Part shown: positions 1 to 7,259 of the stretch, piece after piece
How the letters are laid out: each line of letters begins with the position of its first letter
How positions within the stretch are numbered: the stretch's first letter is position 1
Source of the DNA: Methanobacteriota archaeon
Lineage (GTDB): Archaea; Halobacteriota; Bog-38; Methanoflorentales; Methanoflorentaceae
DNA length: 20,658 bases
Direction: 5' to 3'
Assembly (NCBI GenBank): GCA_003170935.1
Contig: PMYA01000054.1
Location: forward strand, 1 to 20,658
Notes under the pieces: model-generated
The model's database searches: none
The model's input: only the letters and a program-made list of their open reading frames with translations
What the model was told of the DNA's origin: nothing
Position numbers and translations under genes: made by a program

Positions 1-120
1 AAACTGATCGACTTGAATCAGCCACGAGTAAAGGTACTCGTAGCCGCCATTTTGATAATCGTCAATGTGGGCTACTTTCAGTTCGATAGTTGTTCCATCG
101 TCGAGCGTGACGTGATTCAC
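1..120 (-). CDS. Partial hypothetical protein downstream of rpoL
   Basis: An open frame on the minus strand starts at a GTG at 118-120 and runs off the left edge of the window, giving about 40 residues. It begins 18 bases after the rpoL stop, and a GAGGG stretch overlapping that stop could serve as ribosome binding site, so it would be the fourth gene of the operon. The visible peptide is hydrophilic with aromatic residues (GGYEYLYSWLIQV near its end). I do not recognise the family. The frame has a stop shortly upstream of the GTG, so the start cannot lie much further out. The short length makes coding status uncertain. Confidence 0.4.
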   Translation of the reverse strand, partial: MNHVTLDDGTTIELKVAHIDDYQNGGYEYLYSWLIQVDQF

Positions 121-138
121 TGATCTGATGATAGTCCC

Positions 139-423
139 TCAGGATATTGCTTCAGATTTTGACCTAATGAGTCCCAAAAGTGCTTCAAACTCGTCTTTTA
201 GCCTCAGTGAAGCATCCTGCAGCGCTTTTAACGGATCCTTGGATTTCGTTTTTATATAGAATATTGGATTGCTTATCATCGGGTGCTTTATGTTGTAGGT
301 AGCACTTTCGACGTGCGGGTCTTGAAGGAGCGAGTATTTCAATACGTTCAAGAATGTATGACCTAGATCAAGAAACTCTATCTCTGCTTCATCTTCTGTG
401 ACGCGAATAATCTTAAGATTCAT
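139..423 (-). CDS. rpoL: DNA-directed RNA polymerase subunit L (Rpo11)
   Basis: This is the 94-residue small subunit of archaeal RNA polymerase that pairs with subunit D, equivalent to half of the bacterial alpha dimer, and helps assemble the core enzyme. The family pattern is visible throughout: an N-terminal strand (MNLKIIRVTEDEAEIEF), then GHTFLNVLKYSLLQDPHVESATYNIKHP, then a strand ending in IKTKSKDPLKAL and a C-terminal amphipathic helix. A longer frame opens at a TTG at 441, but the ATG at 423 matches where the family normally begins and is preferred. It follows csl4 by about 50 bases on the same strand and is probably co-transcribed with it, linking transcription and RNA decay genes as in many archaea. 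Length is normal. Confidence 0.95.
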   Translation of the reverse strand: MNLKIIRVTEDEAEIEFLDLGHTFLNVLKYSLLQDPHVESATYNIKHPMISNPIFYIKTKSKDPLKALQDASLRLKDEFEALLGLIRSKSEAIS

Positions 424-473
424 TGTAACAAGCCCGGTCAAAGAATTCTTATGACAAAAACAGACATCGAAGA

Positions 474-1031
474 TTAGATTATGCCTGTCCCATAGTCTTC
501 TGAGATCTTACGCGTTTCGATCCGTTCACAACTTGGACATTCAAGCTTTTGTTGCTTCCGCAGGAGCGGCGTTCGACATCTCGTACAGAACGCCTTTATT
601 ACGCCTAGATCCTTTTCAACAGTACTCAACCTCAAACTCTTTTCATCGATTACTTTCGCTTTTATGATATCCTGCGGGTTAAATTCCGTATCAAGCTTTG
701 CAACGTACGAATCCTTAACGTTTGAAATATGGATAGCAGCTTGATCTGCGTTCGCAATTTCGCGGTTTTCAAAGCCTTTTATTCGAGCAATGTCAACAAG
801 GACGACAGCATTCTTGAGGTCAATGACACGCCCGACCACAATGTCGCCCACTTTTAAGACCGGTGGTGTGTTCATCACAGGAAGCACCCGAACAGTTCGG
901 TCTTCTTTGTTGATTTCGACTTTCCCGGTAATTACAGCGAATATTTTACCTCTTTCTTCGTAGGTTCCTTCGCCTGCTAAGTATTCCTCAGAGGCACCTA
1001 TAAGGTCCCCTGGAACGACTATATCGGTCAT
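474..1031 (-). CDS. csl4: Exosome complex RNA-binding protein Csl4
   Basis: This 185-residue protein is the Csl4 cap subunit of the archaeal exosome, which binds RNA and the DnaG adaptor at the entry face of the Rrp41/Rrp42 ring. Three parts can be read in order: an N-terminal beta domain beginning VVPGDLIGASEEYLAGEGTY (residues 5-24), an S1 RNA-binding domain from about residue 60 to 140 (VGDIVVGRVIDLKNAVVLVDI), and a C-terminal zinc ribbon with Cys149, Cys152, Cys165 and Cys168. The ATG at 1031 is preceded by a purine-rich GGAAAAGGG stretch. It sits between a methyltransferase gene and rpoL on the same strand with short gaps, which fits one operon for RNA metabolism. All four zinc ligands are present and the length is usual. 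Confidence 0.95.
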   Translation of the reverse strand: MTDIVVPGDLIGASEEYLAGEGTYEERGKIFAVITGKVEINKEDRTVRVLPVMNTPPVLKVGDIVVGRVIDLKNAVVLVDIARIKGFENREIANADQAAIHISNVKDSYVAKLDTEFNPQDIIKAKVIDEKSLRLSTVEKDLGVIKAFCTRCRTPLLRKQQKLECPSCERIETRKISEDYGTGII

Positions 1032-1074
1032 TTCTTACCCTTTTCCTTCCTGTCCCAGATTTAATACTAGAAAA

Positions 1075-1668
1075 TTAATGTGCGACTTCAATTCGATAGA
1101 TTATCGCATCCACATATCGTACTTCATCCTTATGAAACTTAAAGGTATGTGCAATGGGGAGCTTCACAGAAATTGCGTCAGTAACGCGATGCGGCTCAAC
1201 GAAGTGCCTCACGAAGCCATTTACTACAGCATTGTGAAGCAAATAGATGACTTGACCTACGCTTACTGCCTTACGCAAAAACGGCCTGTCGCTGCGCCGC
1301 TTCTGGGCTCCGAACGGCGGATTCATTATTACGGTATCATAAGAACCGTCAAAGCTTCCTATGTCACTTTTCAACCAAGTTACATCAACATCGAGCGCCT
1401 TAGCGTTATCTTGAGCGATCTCCAACGCTCGATCGTCTGAATCGACGCCTGTCACAACTCCCCCCAATAAGGCTGCGCCTAGAGCAAGGACGCCGGTTCC
1501 ACAACCCAAATCAACCACTCGCTTGGAAGCAATATCGCCTCGCAAGAAAGCGAAGTGGAGAAGTCGAGCAGCGACCGTTGCAGGCGTATAATATTGTTCG
1601 AGCTCAGCAGAAGGAAAGTCGAACACTTTCGCCTGTTCGAGAATGATTTCAAGCTTACGCTGTTTCAT
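1075..1668 (-). CDS. METTL5-like N6-adenine RNA methyltransferase
   Basis: This 197-residue Rossmann-fold S-adenosylmethionine methyltransferase resembles the archaeal relatives of METTL5, which modify an adenine in small-subunit rRNA. The SAM-binding motif VVDLGCGTG is at residues 51-59, an acidic VDSDD follows at about 75-79, and the catalytic NPPF motif of N6-adenine methyltransferases is at 116-119. The N-terminus (MKQRKLEIILEQ...ELEQYYTPATVAA) is typical of the family, which supports the ATG at 1668 over an in-frame TTG at 1686. It is the first gene of the csl4-rpoL operon, ending about 40 bases before csl4. The family is clear. The exact rRNA target is inferred from homologues and is not shown by the sequence. 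Confidence 0.85.
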   Translation of the reverse strand: MKQRKLEIILEQAKVFDFPSAELEQYYTPATVAARLLHFAFLRGDIASKRVVDLGCGTGVLALGAALLGGVVTGVDSDDRALEIAQDNAKALDVDVTWLKSDIGSFDGSYDTVIMNPPFGAQKRRSDRPFLRKAVSVGQVIYLLHNAVVNGFVRHFVEPHRVTDAISVKLPIAHTFKFHKDEVRYVDAIIYRIEVAH

Positions 1669-1753
1669 TGTTGCCAAATGCCTCAAATACTAGCGCGTTT
1701 GAAAGCGAGCAACAGAAGGAAGCTAAAAAGTCGATCTCGGTGAGATAAGCAAT

Positions 1754-2716
1754 CTATCGCCTTCTACTCATCAAATATGCCACAAAAGTCAATCCTGCAA
1801 CGACAAAAACTGCTTCAAAACCAGGCAGTGGATTGCTTGTCGAACCACTTGATTGTGCTGAAGACGCGTTGCCCTGAGTGCTATTGTCGTTTGAGGACTT
1901 GGGCGGTATATTTACTGCTTTATTGACGCCGGCAAATGCTGTCGATTGTGTAGTTAAGTTGCCAGCCGGATTTGTGCCAGTTACCGTGACATTGACCGTC
2001 TGATTATCGACAAGTGTCTTGCTCGCAATACCGGACCATTGCACTAGCTGATGATGTACGTAAGTTGGATCAACAGCGGTGTCCCCTGAACTTCCCGTGA
2101 TTCCACTTAAATCGGCAGAAAAGGCCTTATCAACCTGTGATTGATTTACGCCTGGGTTTTGCGTTGTAGGATTATCTGTCGTATGACATAGACGGCAGTT
2201 ACCCGTGACTTGGGTACTTACAGAGAAATAATCCCCTGGTTTGACCAGCCCTTTGTCCGTAGAAGTGCTTGGCCCCACTATAGTTGGTATCAGCTTGAGA
2301 TTCGCGTTATTCACAGTCAAAACGGTTGTTCTGGTCGGACCTTTAGGATCTTCAACTTTAACGATGTACTGCCCCGGAGACAGTGACGGGGTCATCCACT
2401 GAAAATTAATAAAACCGTTACTCGTATTTTTTCCATCATTTGCGCCACCGTCAGTGACATTAGCAATCTTTATCCAAGACCCGCCGTCATCGTCCTTCCC
2501 GTTCTTGTTAAGGTCGGCGTAATAGGATAACGTAACGGTGCTTGAGTTTTCTGCTAGATTCGCGGTTACGTACACTCGATCGCCTGAACTTACCGTATTA
2601 GGTTGCAGTTGTACGATCGTGGTTGCCGATGTGGGAATTACGGCGTAACTTACTAGAAATGAAACAGCAAGGACAGATAGCAACAGCAATATTATCCCTT
2701 GGGCCGAACGTGACAT
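1754..2716 (-). CDS. Secreted PGF-CTERM protein with a single CxxCH haem motif
   Basis: This 320-residue protein is exported and probably anchored to the cell surface. A signal peptide (residues 1 to about 30) precedes an Ig-like beta-rich region that contains a calcium-loop pattern DLNKNGKDDD (68-77). A CRLCH motif at 174-178, the classic c-type haem attachment pattern, follows, with a His-His pair at 221-222 as possible distal ligands. A Ser/Thr/Asn-rich linker then leads to NPLPGF (295-300), a hydrophobic span and RRR, which is a PGF-CTERM signal recognised by archaeosortase A. Several N-x-S/T sequons are present. The ATG at 2716 has a GAGGT ribosome binding site 8 bases upstream, so a longer frame reaching 2869 is rejected. 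Haem binding is inferred from one motif only. The substrate and partner are unknown. Confidence 0.85.
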   Translation of the reverse strand: MSRSAQGIILLLLSVLAVSFLVSYAVIPTSATTIVQLQPNTVSSGDRVYVTANLAENSSTVTLSYYADLNKNGKDDDGGSWIKIANVTDGGANDGKNTSNGFINFQWMTPSLSPGQYIVKVEDPKGPTRTTVLTVNNANLKLIPTIVGPSTSTDKGLVKPGDYFSVSTQVTGNCRLCHTTDNPTTQNPGVNQSQVDKAFSADLSGITGSSGDTAVDPTYVHHQLVQWSGIASKTLVDNQTVNVTVTGTNPAGNLTTQSTAFAGVNKAVNIPPKSSNDNSTQGNASSAQSSGSTSNPLPGFEAVFVVAGLTFVAYLMSRRR

Positions 2717-2728
2717 TATGGTTACCTC

Positions 2729-2747
2729 GAACAATTTGTGAACAATT
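2729..2747 (-). promoter_or_regulatory. Tandem GAACAATT operator-like repeat at the PGF-CTERM gene start site
   Basis: The plus-strand sequence GAACAATT occurs at 2729-2736 and again at 2740-2747, an 11-base period or one helical turn. It lies where transcription from the TATA box at 2761-2769 should begin. A protein bound there would block the polymerase, so a repressor operator is plausible, but this is inference from position and spacing. Confidence 0.4.
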
Positions 2748-2760
2748 ATCGGCAAGTTCA

Positions 2761-2769
2761 TATATAAAA
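2761..2769 (-). promoter_or_regulatory. TATA box for the PGF-CTERM gene
   Basis: The minus strand reads TTTTATATA here, a strong archaeal TATA element. Transcription would start about 27 bases downstream, near 2738, giving a leader of roughly 22 bases that contains the GAGGT ribosome binding site before the ATG at 2716. Confidence 0.6.
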
Positions 2770-2846
2770 CATTCGAGTATCCTAATGCGGCACAACTTAT
2801 ATAATCAAGAACAAAACCCGTAGGATGCTTAAATCCGCGAGTTACG

Positions 2847-2854
2847 TTTATTAA
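2847..2854 (+). promoter_or_regulatory. TATA-like box for the acyl-CoA synthetase operon
   Basis: TTTATTAA is centred about 30 bases before the ATG at 2880. Transcription would then begin a few bases before the start codon, a near-leaderless arrangement. No ribosome binding site is visible upstream of this ATG, which agrees with that. Confidence 0.45.
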
Positions 2855-2879
2855 CGTCAAAAAAGCCAAAAAGACTACG

Positions 2880-5000
2880 ATGGACGACTTCTTTTATCCA
2901 AGATCTATAGCGGTCATCGGCGCTTCCCGAGAGAGCGGCAAAGTTGGGCATTCGGTGTTAAAGAACCTGATAGAGGCAAACTTCCAAGGGGAGATTGTCC
3001 CGATAAATCCAAACGCGGACGAGGTCTTGGGTCTAAAGGCATATTCCAAGGTAAAAAAGGTCGATCTCGCAATTGTCGTAGTCCCAGCGAGCATCGTGCC
3101 TTCTGTGCTGGAGGATTCGGCGCGCGTGGGCATAAAAGCCTCAATGATTATATCAGCGGGCTTTAGAGAGTCCGGACCGCAAGGGGCGGTCCTAGAAACG
3201 CAAATTCGGGACATAGCTAAACGACATGGCATCAGAATTGTCGGCCCTAACTGTCTAGGCATCATTAGCACTGGCGCGAACATGAATGCCTCCTTCGCAA
3301 GCGAATATCCAAGCAAAGGCAATATCTCCCTTATATCACAAAGTGGAGCAATCTGTACCTCTTTTCTTGATTGGGCTGCCGATGAAAGCCTCGGCTTCGA
3401 TAAGTTGGTAAGCGTTGGTAACAAAGCCGACGTAGCAGAAGCTGAGTTACTCGAATATATCGCACATGATCCATCGACAGACGTCGTTGCACTCTACGTC
3501 GAAGGCATCGATAAAGGGCGCGAATTCATGCGGGTTGCAAAAGAGGTGTCGAGGATGACGCCGCTCGTCGTACTCAAGGCAGGCCGGACTGATATGGGGG
3601 CGAAGGCAGCCTCCTCCCACACAGGCGCGCTTGCAGGATCAGATGCCGCTTATGAAGCTGCATTCAAGCAGTCAGGGATAATACGGGTCAATTCAATTGA
3701 CGAGTTGTTTGACGCAACAAAAGCCTTCTCGCGCTGCCCAATTCCGAAAAACCCAGGAATGGCCATAATAACAAACGCCGGAGGACTTGGCGTGCTCGCG
3801 AGCGATGCTGCCGTTGAGTATAAAGTACCATTAGCAAATTTTACCAAAGAGACGATCATCGCACTTCAGGGCGCACTAACCCGAGAGAGCAATATATACA
3901 ATCCTGTTGATATTCTCGGCGATGCAAAGCCACAACGATATGGTGACACGTTGAAAACTGTCTTGGCTGATCAAAACGTCGGCTTGGTAATCGTATTGCT
4001 CACACCGCAAGCTATGACAGAACCAGAAGAGACCGCAGGTTTGCTCAATAAGCTCTCCTTAAAAGCTTCCAAGCCCATATTGACATCCTTTCTGGGCGGA
4101 AAGGAGCTGGCAAAAACGCGCGATAAGTTAAAGCAAGGCAAAACGGCTAACTTCACAAGTCCGGAAACTGCCGTCAGAGCAGCGAGCAATCTTATCAGAT
4201 TCAGAGAGATCGCAACGGCAGAAGCGACGGAATCGATTCAAATCAGAGGAGCAGGCCAAAAAAGAGGCGCGTTACTGCAAATTCAGCAAGTTCAAGCAGA
4301 GGGGAGAACGTCGTTAACAGAAGAAGAAGGTATGAACGTTCTACGAGCGTACGACATCGTGACCCCAAAAGCCACAATTGTGACCTCACGAGATAAAGTT
4401 GTTCGAGCGGCGCGTGAGATAGGATACCCCGTCGTGCTGAAGGTGAACTCGACAGATATCTCACACAAGACCGATGTTGGAGGGGTGATTACAGGTATAA
4501 GCACTGACAAGGCAGCTAGAAACGCTTTTGATCAAATTTATGCTAATATTAACAAAAGAATGCCTCAAACGCTAATCGAAGGGATAACGGTCCAGGAGAT
4601 GGTGCAAGGGGTAGAGGTTATTATCGGAGTCACTCGCGACCCCCAATTCGGACCTTTCGTCACCTTTGGTCTGGGGGGCGTTTATGTAGAAGTGCTAAGA
4701 GACGTATCGCATAGATTAGCTCCGATTACGCTAGCCGAGGCAAAGAAAATGATTTCTGAAGTCAAGTCATACCCGATTCTCCTCGGCGCGCGCGGTAGAA
4801 AAGCTCTAGACATCAACGCAATAGCGCGCACTATTGTGTGCGTCAGCAGAATCAGCCAAGATTTCAAAGAAATCCAAGAGATAGAGATTAACCCCCTTGT
4901 GGTTCAAGAAACGGGCTGCATTGCTGTGGATGCGCTGGTCGTCGTAGAAACGAGAGATAATTCTCTTAATCAAAGCGGAGGTGGACAACTTGAGCGTTGA
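2880..5000 (+). CDS. acd: ADP-forming acetate/acyl-CoA synthetase, fused alpha-beta
   Basis: This 706-residue protein converts acyl-CoA, ADP and phosphate to the free acid, CoA and ATP, the energy-conserving step of archaeal fermentation, through a phosphohistidine relay. An N-terminal CoA-binding domain (IAVIGASRESGKVG, residues 10-23) is followed by succinyl-CoA-ligase-like domains with SQSGA (153-157) and the catalytic His247 in SSHTGALAG. From about residue 470 comes the beta part, an ATP-grasp domain with the second phosphorylated His529 in DISHKTDVGGV. Both key histidines are present and the order alpha-beta matches single-chain members of the family. The next gene overlaps its last codons. 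Acetate, branched-chain and aryl acids are all possible substrates and cannot be told apart here. Confidence 0.92.
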   Translation: MDDFFYPRSIAVIGASRESGKVGHSVLKNLIEANFQGEIVPINPNADEVLGLKAYSKVKKVDLAIVVVPASIVPSVLEDSARVGIKASMIISAGFRESGPQGAVLETQIRDIAKRHGIRIVGPNCLGIISTGANMNASFASEYPSKGNISLISQSGAICTSFLDWAADESLGFDKLVSVGNKADVAEAELLEYIAHDPSTDVVALYVEGIDKGREFMRVAKEVSRMTPLVVLKAGRTDMGAKAASSHTGALAGSDAAYEAAFKQSGIIRVNSIDELFDATKAFSRCPIPKNPGMAIITNAGGLGVLASDAAVEYKVPLANFTKETIIALQGALTRESNIYNPVDILGDAKPQRYGDTLKTVLADQNVGLVIVLLTPQAMTEPEETAGLLNKLSLKASKPILTSFLGGKELAKTRDKLKQGKTANFTSPETAVRAASNLIRFREIATAEATESIQIRGAGQKRGALLQIQQVQAEGRTSLTEEEGMNVLRAYDIVTPKATIVTSRDKVVRAAREIGYPVVLKVNSTDISHKTDVGGVITGISTDKAARNAFDQIYANINKRMPQTLIEGITVQEMVQGVEVIIGVTRDPQFGPFVTFGLGGVYVEVLRDVSHRLAPITLAEAKKMISEVKSYPILLGARGRKALDINAIARTIVCVSRISQDFKEIQEIEINPLVVQETGCIAVDALVVVETRDNSLNQSGGGQLER
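4977..4984 (+). promoter_or_regulatory. Strong ribosome binding site inside the acd 3' end
   Basis: GGAGGTGG is a near-perfect complement to the 16S rRNA 3' end and lies six to seven bases before the TTG at 4990. It decides the start of the following gene and sits entirely inside the last codons of acd, so translation of the two genes is likely coupled. Confidence 0.75.
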
Positions 5001-5991
5001 GTGCGAGATTCCAGCACTTGTCATAAGTTCCGTGTCTGAACGAAGTGGAAAAACCGTAGTCGCATTAGGTCTTGCATTAAATTTTAAAGGATTGTTAGGG
5101 TTCTATAAGCCGATCCGTGAAAATCTTATTCCCGTTAACGGAAATTTGGTTGACGAAGACGCGCATCTAATGAAACACGTCCTCAATTTAGAGGAAGAAT
5201 CACTGCTCTCGCCTTTCACATATAACCTCTTTAAAGGCATTAAAGCTGAAGACATTATTTGCGGTTTTAACCGAATTTGTAGCAATAAGCAGGCAGTTTT
5301 GCTCGAGGGGACGAAAGATATCAGCACAGGGTTCTTGCACAACGTTTCAAGCATTCAGATTGCCAAAATGCTGAACGCTGAGATCTTACTTGTGACCGAC
5401 ATTTATTCGCTGGATAAAGTGGCGATGACCAAACTTCTACTCGACAAACTCAAGGTAGGGCTCAAGGGCGTCGTGCTGAATCAGTCTCAAGATCCAGTAT
5501 TTGAAAGCTACATGAAAAAACGAGGGATAGAGATCCTCGGGTCAATTCCGTACTTAACTGCACTGAAAGCACTTCATGCGTACGAAATAGCTGAAGAACT
5601 TGGTGGAGAGGTTATTGTTGACGGAGAAGACCGCCCCATAGAGAGGATCCTTATTGGAGCTATGACGCCCGAATCTGCGCTTAAATATTTCAGAAAGGCG
5701 CCCGCTAAGGCAGTCATAACTGGAGGGGACCGGGCAGACATACAACTTGCCGCCTTATCAACTTCGACGTCGTGCCTCGTGCTAACCGGTGGCTTGTACC
5801 CCGCCAACCACGTTATTGCACGAGCACAAGAACTCGGCGTTAGCGTAGTTCTTGTGAATTTGGATACGTTAACTGCTGCTGAACGATTAGAGAGGCTAAC
5901 CGCGCGCATAGATCCATTTGACAGCCAAAAAATCGATTTGATCAAGGAAACCGTACGACAGAACCTCGATATAGGAGCAATATGGGGGTGA
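4990..5991 (+). CDS. BioD-like/DRTGG-domain protein (phosphotransacetylase N-terminal type)
   Basis: This 333-residue protein belongs to the COG0857-type family, a P-loop domain like dethiobiotin synthetase joined to a DRTGG domain. Both are found at the N-terminus of some bacterial phosphotransacetylases and as a stand-alone archaeal protein beside acd. The P-loop variant SVSERSGKT is at residues 14-22. The DRTGG-like region runs from about 190 to 310 and includes VITGGDRADIQ. There is no phosphate acetyltransferase catalytic domain. An in-frame GTG at 4981 is possible, but it lies within the ribosome binding site, so the TTG at 4990 is preferred. It overlaps acd by 11 bases. A regulatory or chaperone role for the synthetase is inference from gene pairing; the biochemical function is not established. 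Confidence 0.85.
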   Translation: MSVECEIPALVISSVSERSGKTVVALGLALNFKGLLGFYKPIRENLIPVNGNLVDEDAHLMKHVLNLEEESLLSPFTYNLFKGIKAEDIICGFNRICSNKQAVLLEGTKDISTGFLHNVSSIQIAKMLNAEILLVTDIYSLDKVAMTKLLLDKLKVGLKGVVLNQSQDPVFESYMKKRGIEILGSIPYLTALKALHAYEIAEELGGEVIVDGEDRPIERILIGAMTPESALKYFRKAPAKAVITGGDRADIQLAALSTSTSCLVLTGGLYPANHVIARAQELGVSVVLVNLDTLTAAERLERLTARIDPFDSQKIDLIKETVRQNLDIGAIWG

Positions 5992-6142
5992 TGGGCTCAG
6001 GCTTTATACATCTTATATAGTGTGAACAACTGTATATGCGAAAGAGCGGCTAGAATCCATTCTTACTACTATTTATGTCCCTCAACGCCTTTTGCGTCAC
6101 AGCCCCAACTACAAACTAGTCAGAATAAAACTACAGCGTGTC

Positions 6143-7090
6143 CTAAGTCGAACGCGGAGGATTTTCGCTAGTGTCGCCCTCTTCAGAGGCGCCTTCAGAT
6201 TGAGTCACTTCAATTTTTCTCGATCGCCGTGGCTTTGCGATAGCCCCTCGTTCAGAGCTATACTCTGCTTTCGGAGACGCACTGCGGAGTGCGGCGGGGT
6301 TCTTAATACTGTCTCCTGCTATATAGTCGTCTCCCTTGAAATGATCACCCCCAAAGCGGTCTTCACCGGACCTGTTTTGCCAGAAGACGAAAAATAGCGC
6401 AACTGTAATAAGCCCGGTCATAACGATTATGAAATATATCCAAGGGCTGAGCTGACTGAGGATATCACCTACACTACTGACCTGAATCCCTTCGTCCCCT
6501 GCCGTTCCCGCTCCTGCAATTGTGAGTGTTGCCGCATTTTCCTTCAAATCATAAGGAGGGGTTGCTTTATTGGAGGGATCCGTGCCGTTTTTATATACAG
6601 TCACCCCTATCCCATAACTGCCTGCCGGCAAGCTTTGTGGCTTAAATGTTATCGAGCGTGTTTCATCAGCTTTTAGTGCTAACACCGTGCTATTCGAGAG
6701 TACATTCGCACCAGCTGAATTCTTATATAAGACGTCAATTCTGACGCCATCAAGCGCGACTTTCCCATTTTTCACGGTAACAATTACTTGCGGCGTCGTA
6801 GAGGATGTTCCCGTGTTAACAGTTTTAACGCTGGTTATGTTGACCGACGGCGGCGTTGTTTGTTGCGGGATCAAAGAATTGAGGTCAGTTGTGAAATTAT
6901 TTAACAGACTGTCAATTTGGTCAAGACTACTTAACAGACTGTCAATTTGGTCAAAAACGCCCCCGATTTCGAGTTTCGTAGCAGTCGATTGGTGTGAAGG
7001 AAACGGAACCGCTTCCGAAGGCGGCGCAGATATTGCTAGTAATGTAAATGTCAAAACTAGCGAAATAACAAGCAACGCAAATCGACGCAT
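6143..7090 (-). CDS. Exported single-span membrane protein with charged cytoplasmic tail
   Basis: I do not recognise this 315-residue protein as a named family. It has a signal peptide (residues 1-27, MRRFALLVISLVLTFTLLAIS then an Ala-rich cleavage region), then a leucine-rich helical stretch with two copies of DQIDSLL (47-53 and 57-63). A beta-rich region (about 80-195) resembles CARDB/Ig-like surface domains, and a transmembrane helix spans about 217-237. The tail of some 78 residues would be cytoplasmic. It begins with acidic Gly-Asp repeats (GGDHFKGDDYIAGDS), passes a basic RRSRK patch and ends acidic. The orientation suggests an outside sensor or adhesion domain tied to an inside tail. 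The ATG at 7090 has AGGAC immediately upstream and a TATA box suited to it. It converges with the DRTGG gene. Confidence 0.8.
   Translation of the reverse strand: MRRFALLVISLVLTFTLLAISAPPSEAVPFPSHQSTATKLEIGGVFDQIDSLLSSLDQIDSLLNNFTTDLNSLIPQQTTPPSVNITSVKTVNTGTSSTTPQVIVTVKNGKVALDGVRIDVLYKNSAGANVLSNSTVLALKADETRSITFKPQSLPAGSYGIGVTVYKNGTDPSNKATPPYDLKENAATLTIAGAGTAGDEGIQVSSVGDILSQLSPWIYFIIVMTGLITVALFFVFWQNRSGEDRFGGDHFKGDDYIAGDSIKNPAALRSASPKAEYSSERGAIAKPRRSRKIEVTQSEGASEEGDTSENPPRST
6901..6954 (-). repeat. Exact 24-base tandem repeat within the exported membrane protein gene
   Basis: Positions 6901-6924 and 6931-6954 are identical over 24 bases with a 30-base period. The repeat encodes two copies of a DQIDSLL-containing ten-residue unit. 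Exact identity at every codon position indicates a recent duplication or ongoing slippage or recombination. Confidence 0.9.
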
Positions 7091-7120
7091 GTCCTAACTT
7101 GCCCTCTTGATATGTACATA

Positions 7121-7127
7121 CATATAG
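7121..7127 (-). promoter_or_regulatory. TATA-like box for the exported membrane protein gene
   Basis: The minus strand reads CTATATG here, centred about 34 bases before the ATG at 7090. Transcription would start near 7097, giving a leader of only a few bases. Confidence 0.45.
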
Positions 7128-7185
7128 GTCCCAATGCTTAATGATTATGCGCGTTCTTACCAAGGCCAAGAAGTTTAGGTTTACT

Positions 7186-7200
7186 TAAACAAAAAAACCC
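7186..7200 (-). terminator. T-rich terminator after the CBS-domain gene
   Basis: About 60 bases past the stop of the CBS-domain gene the minus strand reads GGGTTTTTTTGTTT, with a run of seven T. Archaeal polymerases stop at such T tracts without needing a hairpin. Confidence 0.55.
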
Positions 7201-7259
7201 AAATTTGGCTATTTTTCCAGTGCTACCGCGGGACTCTTATCTCTATGCAAGATGCCGAC

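Noticed and set aside
1078..1440. Plus-strand frame of 120 codons opposite the methyltransferase
   Set aside because: The minus-strand frame contains the SAM-binding and NPPF motifs, while this one has no ribosome binding site or recognisable pattern.
2894..3424. Long minus-strand frame opposite acd, with several shorter ones
   Set aside because: It lies wholly inside the well-supported acd gene in the complementary strand and its translation has no recognisable domain; the acd frame carries all the family motifs.
6022..6171. GTG-started frame of 49 codons after the DRTGG gene with a TATA-like upstream sequence
   Set aside because: The peptide has no recognisable pattern and its end runs into the C-terminal coding region of the convergent membrane protein gene.
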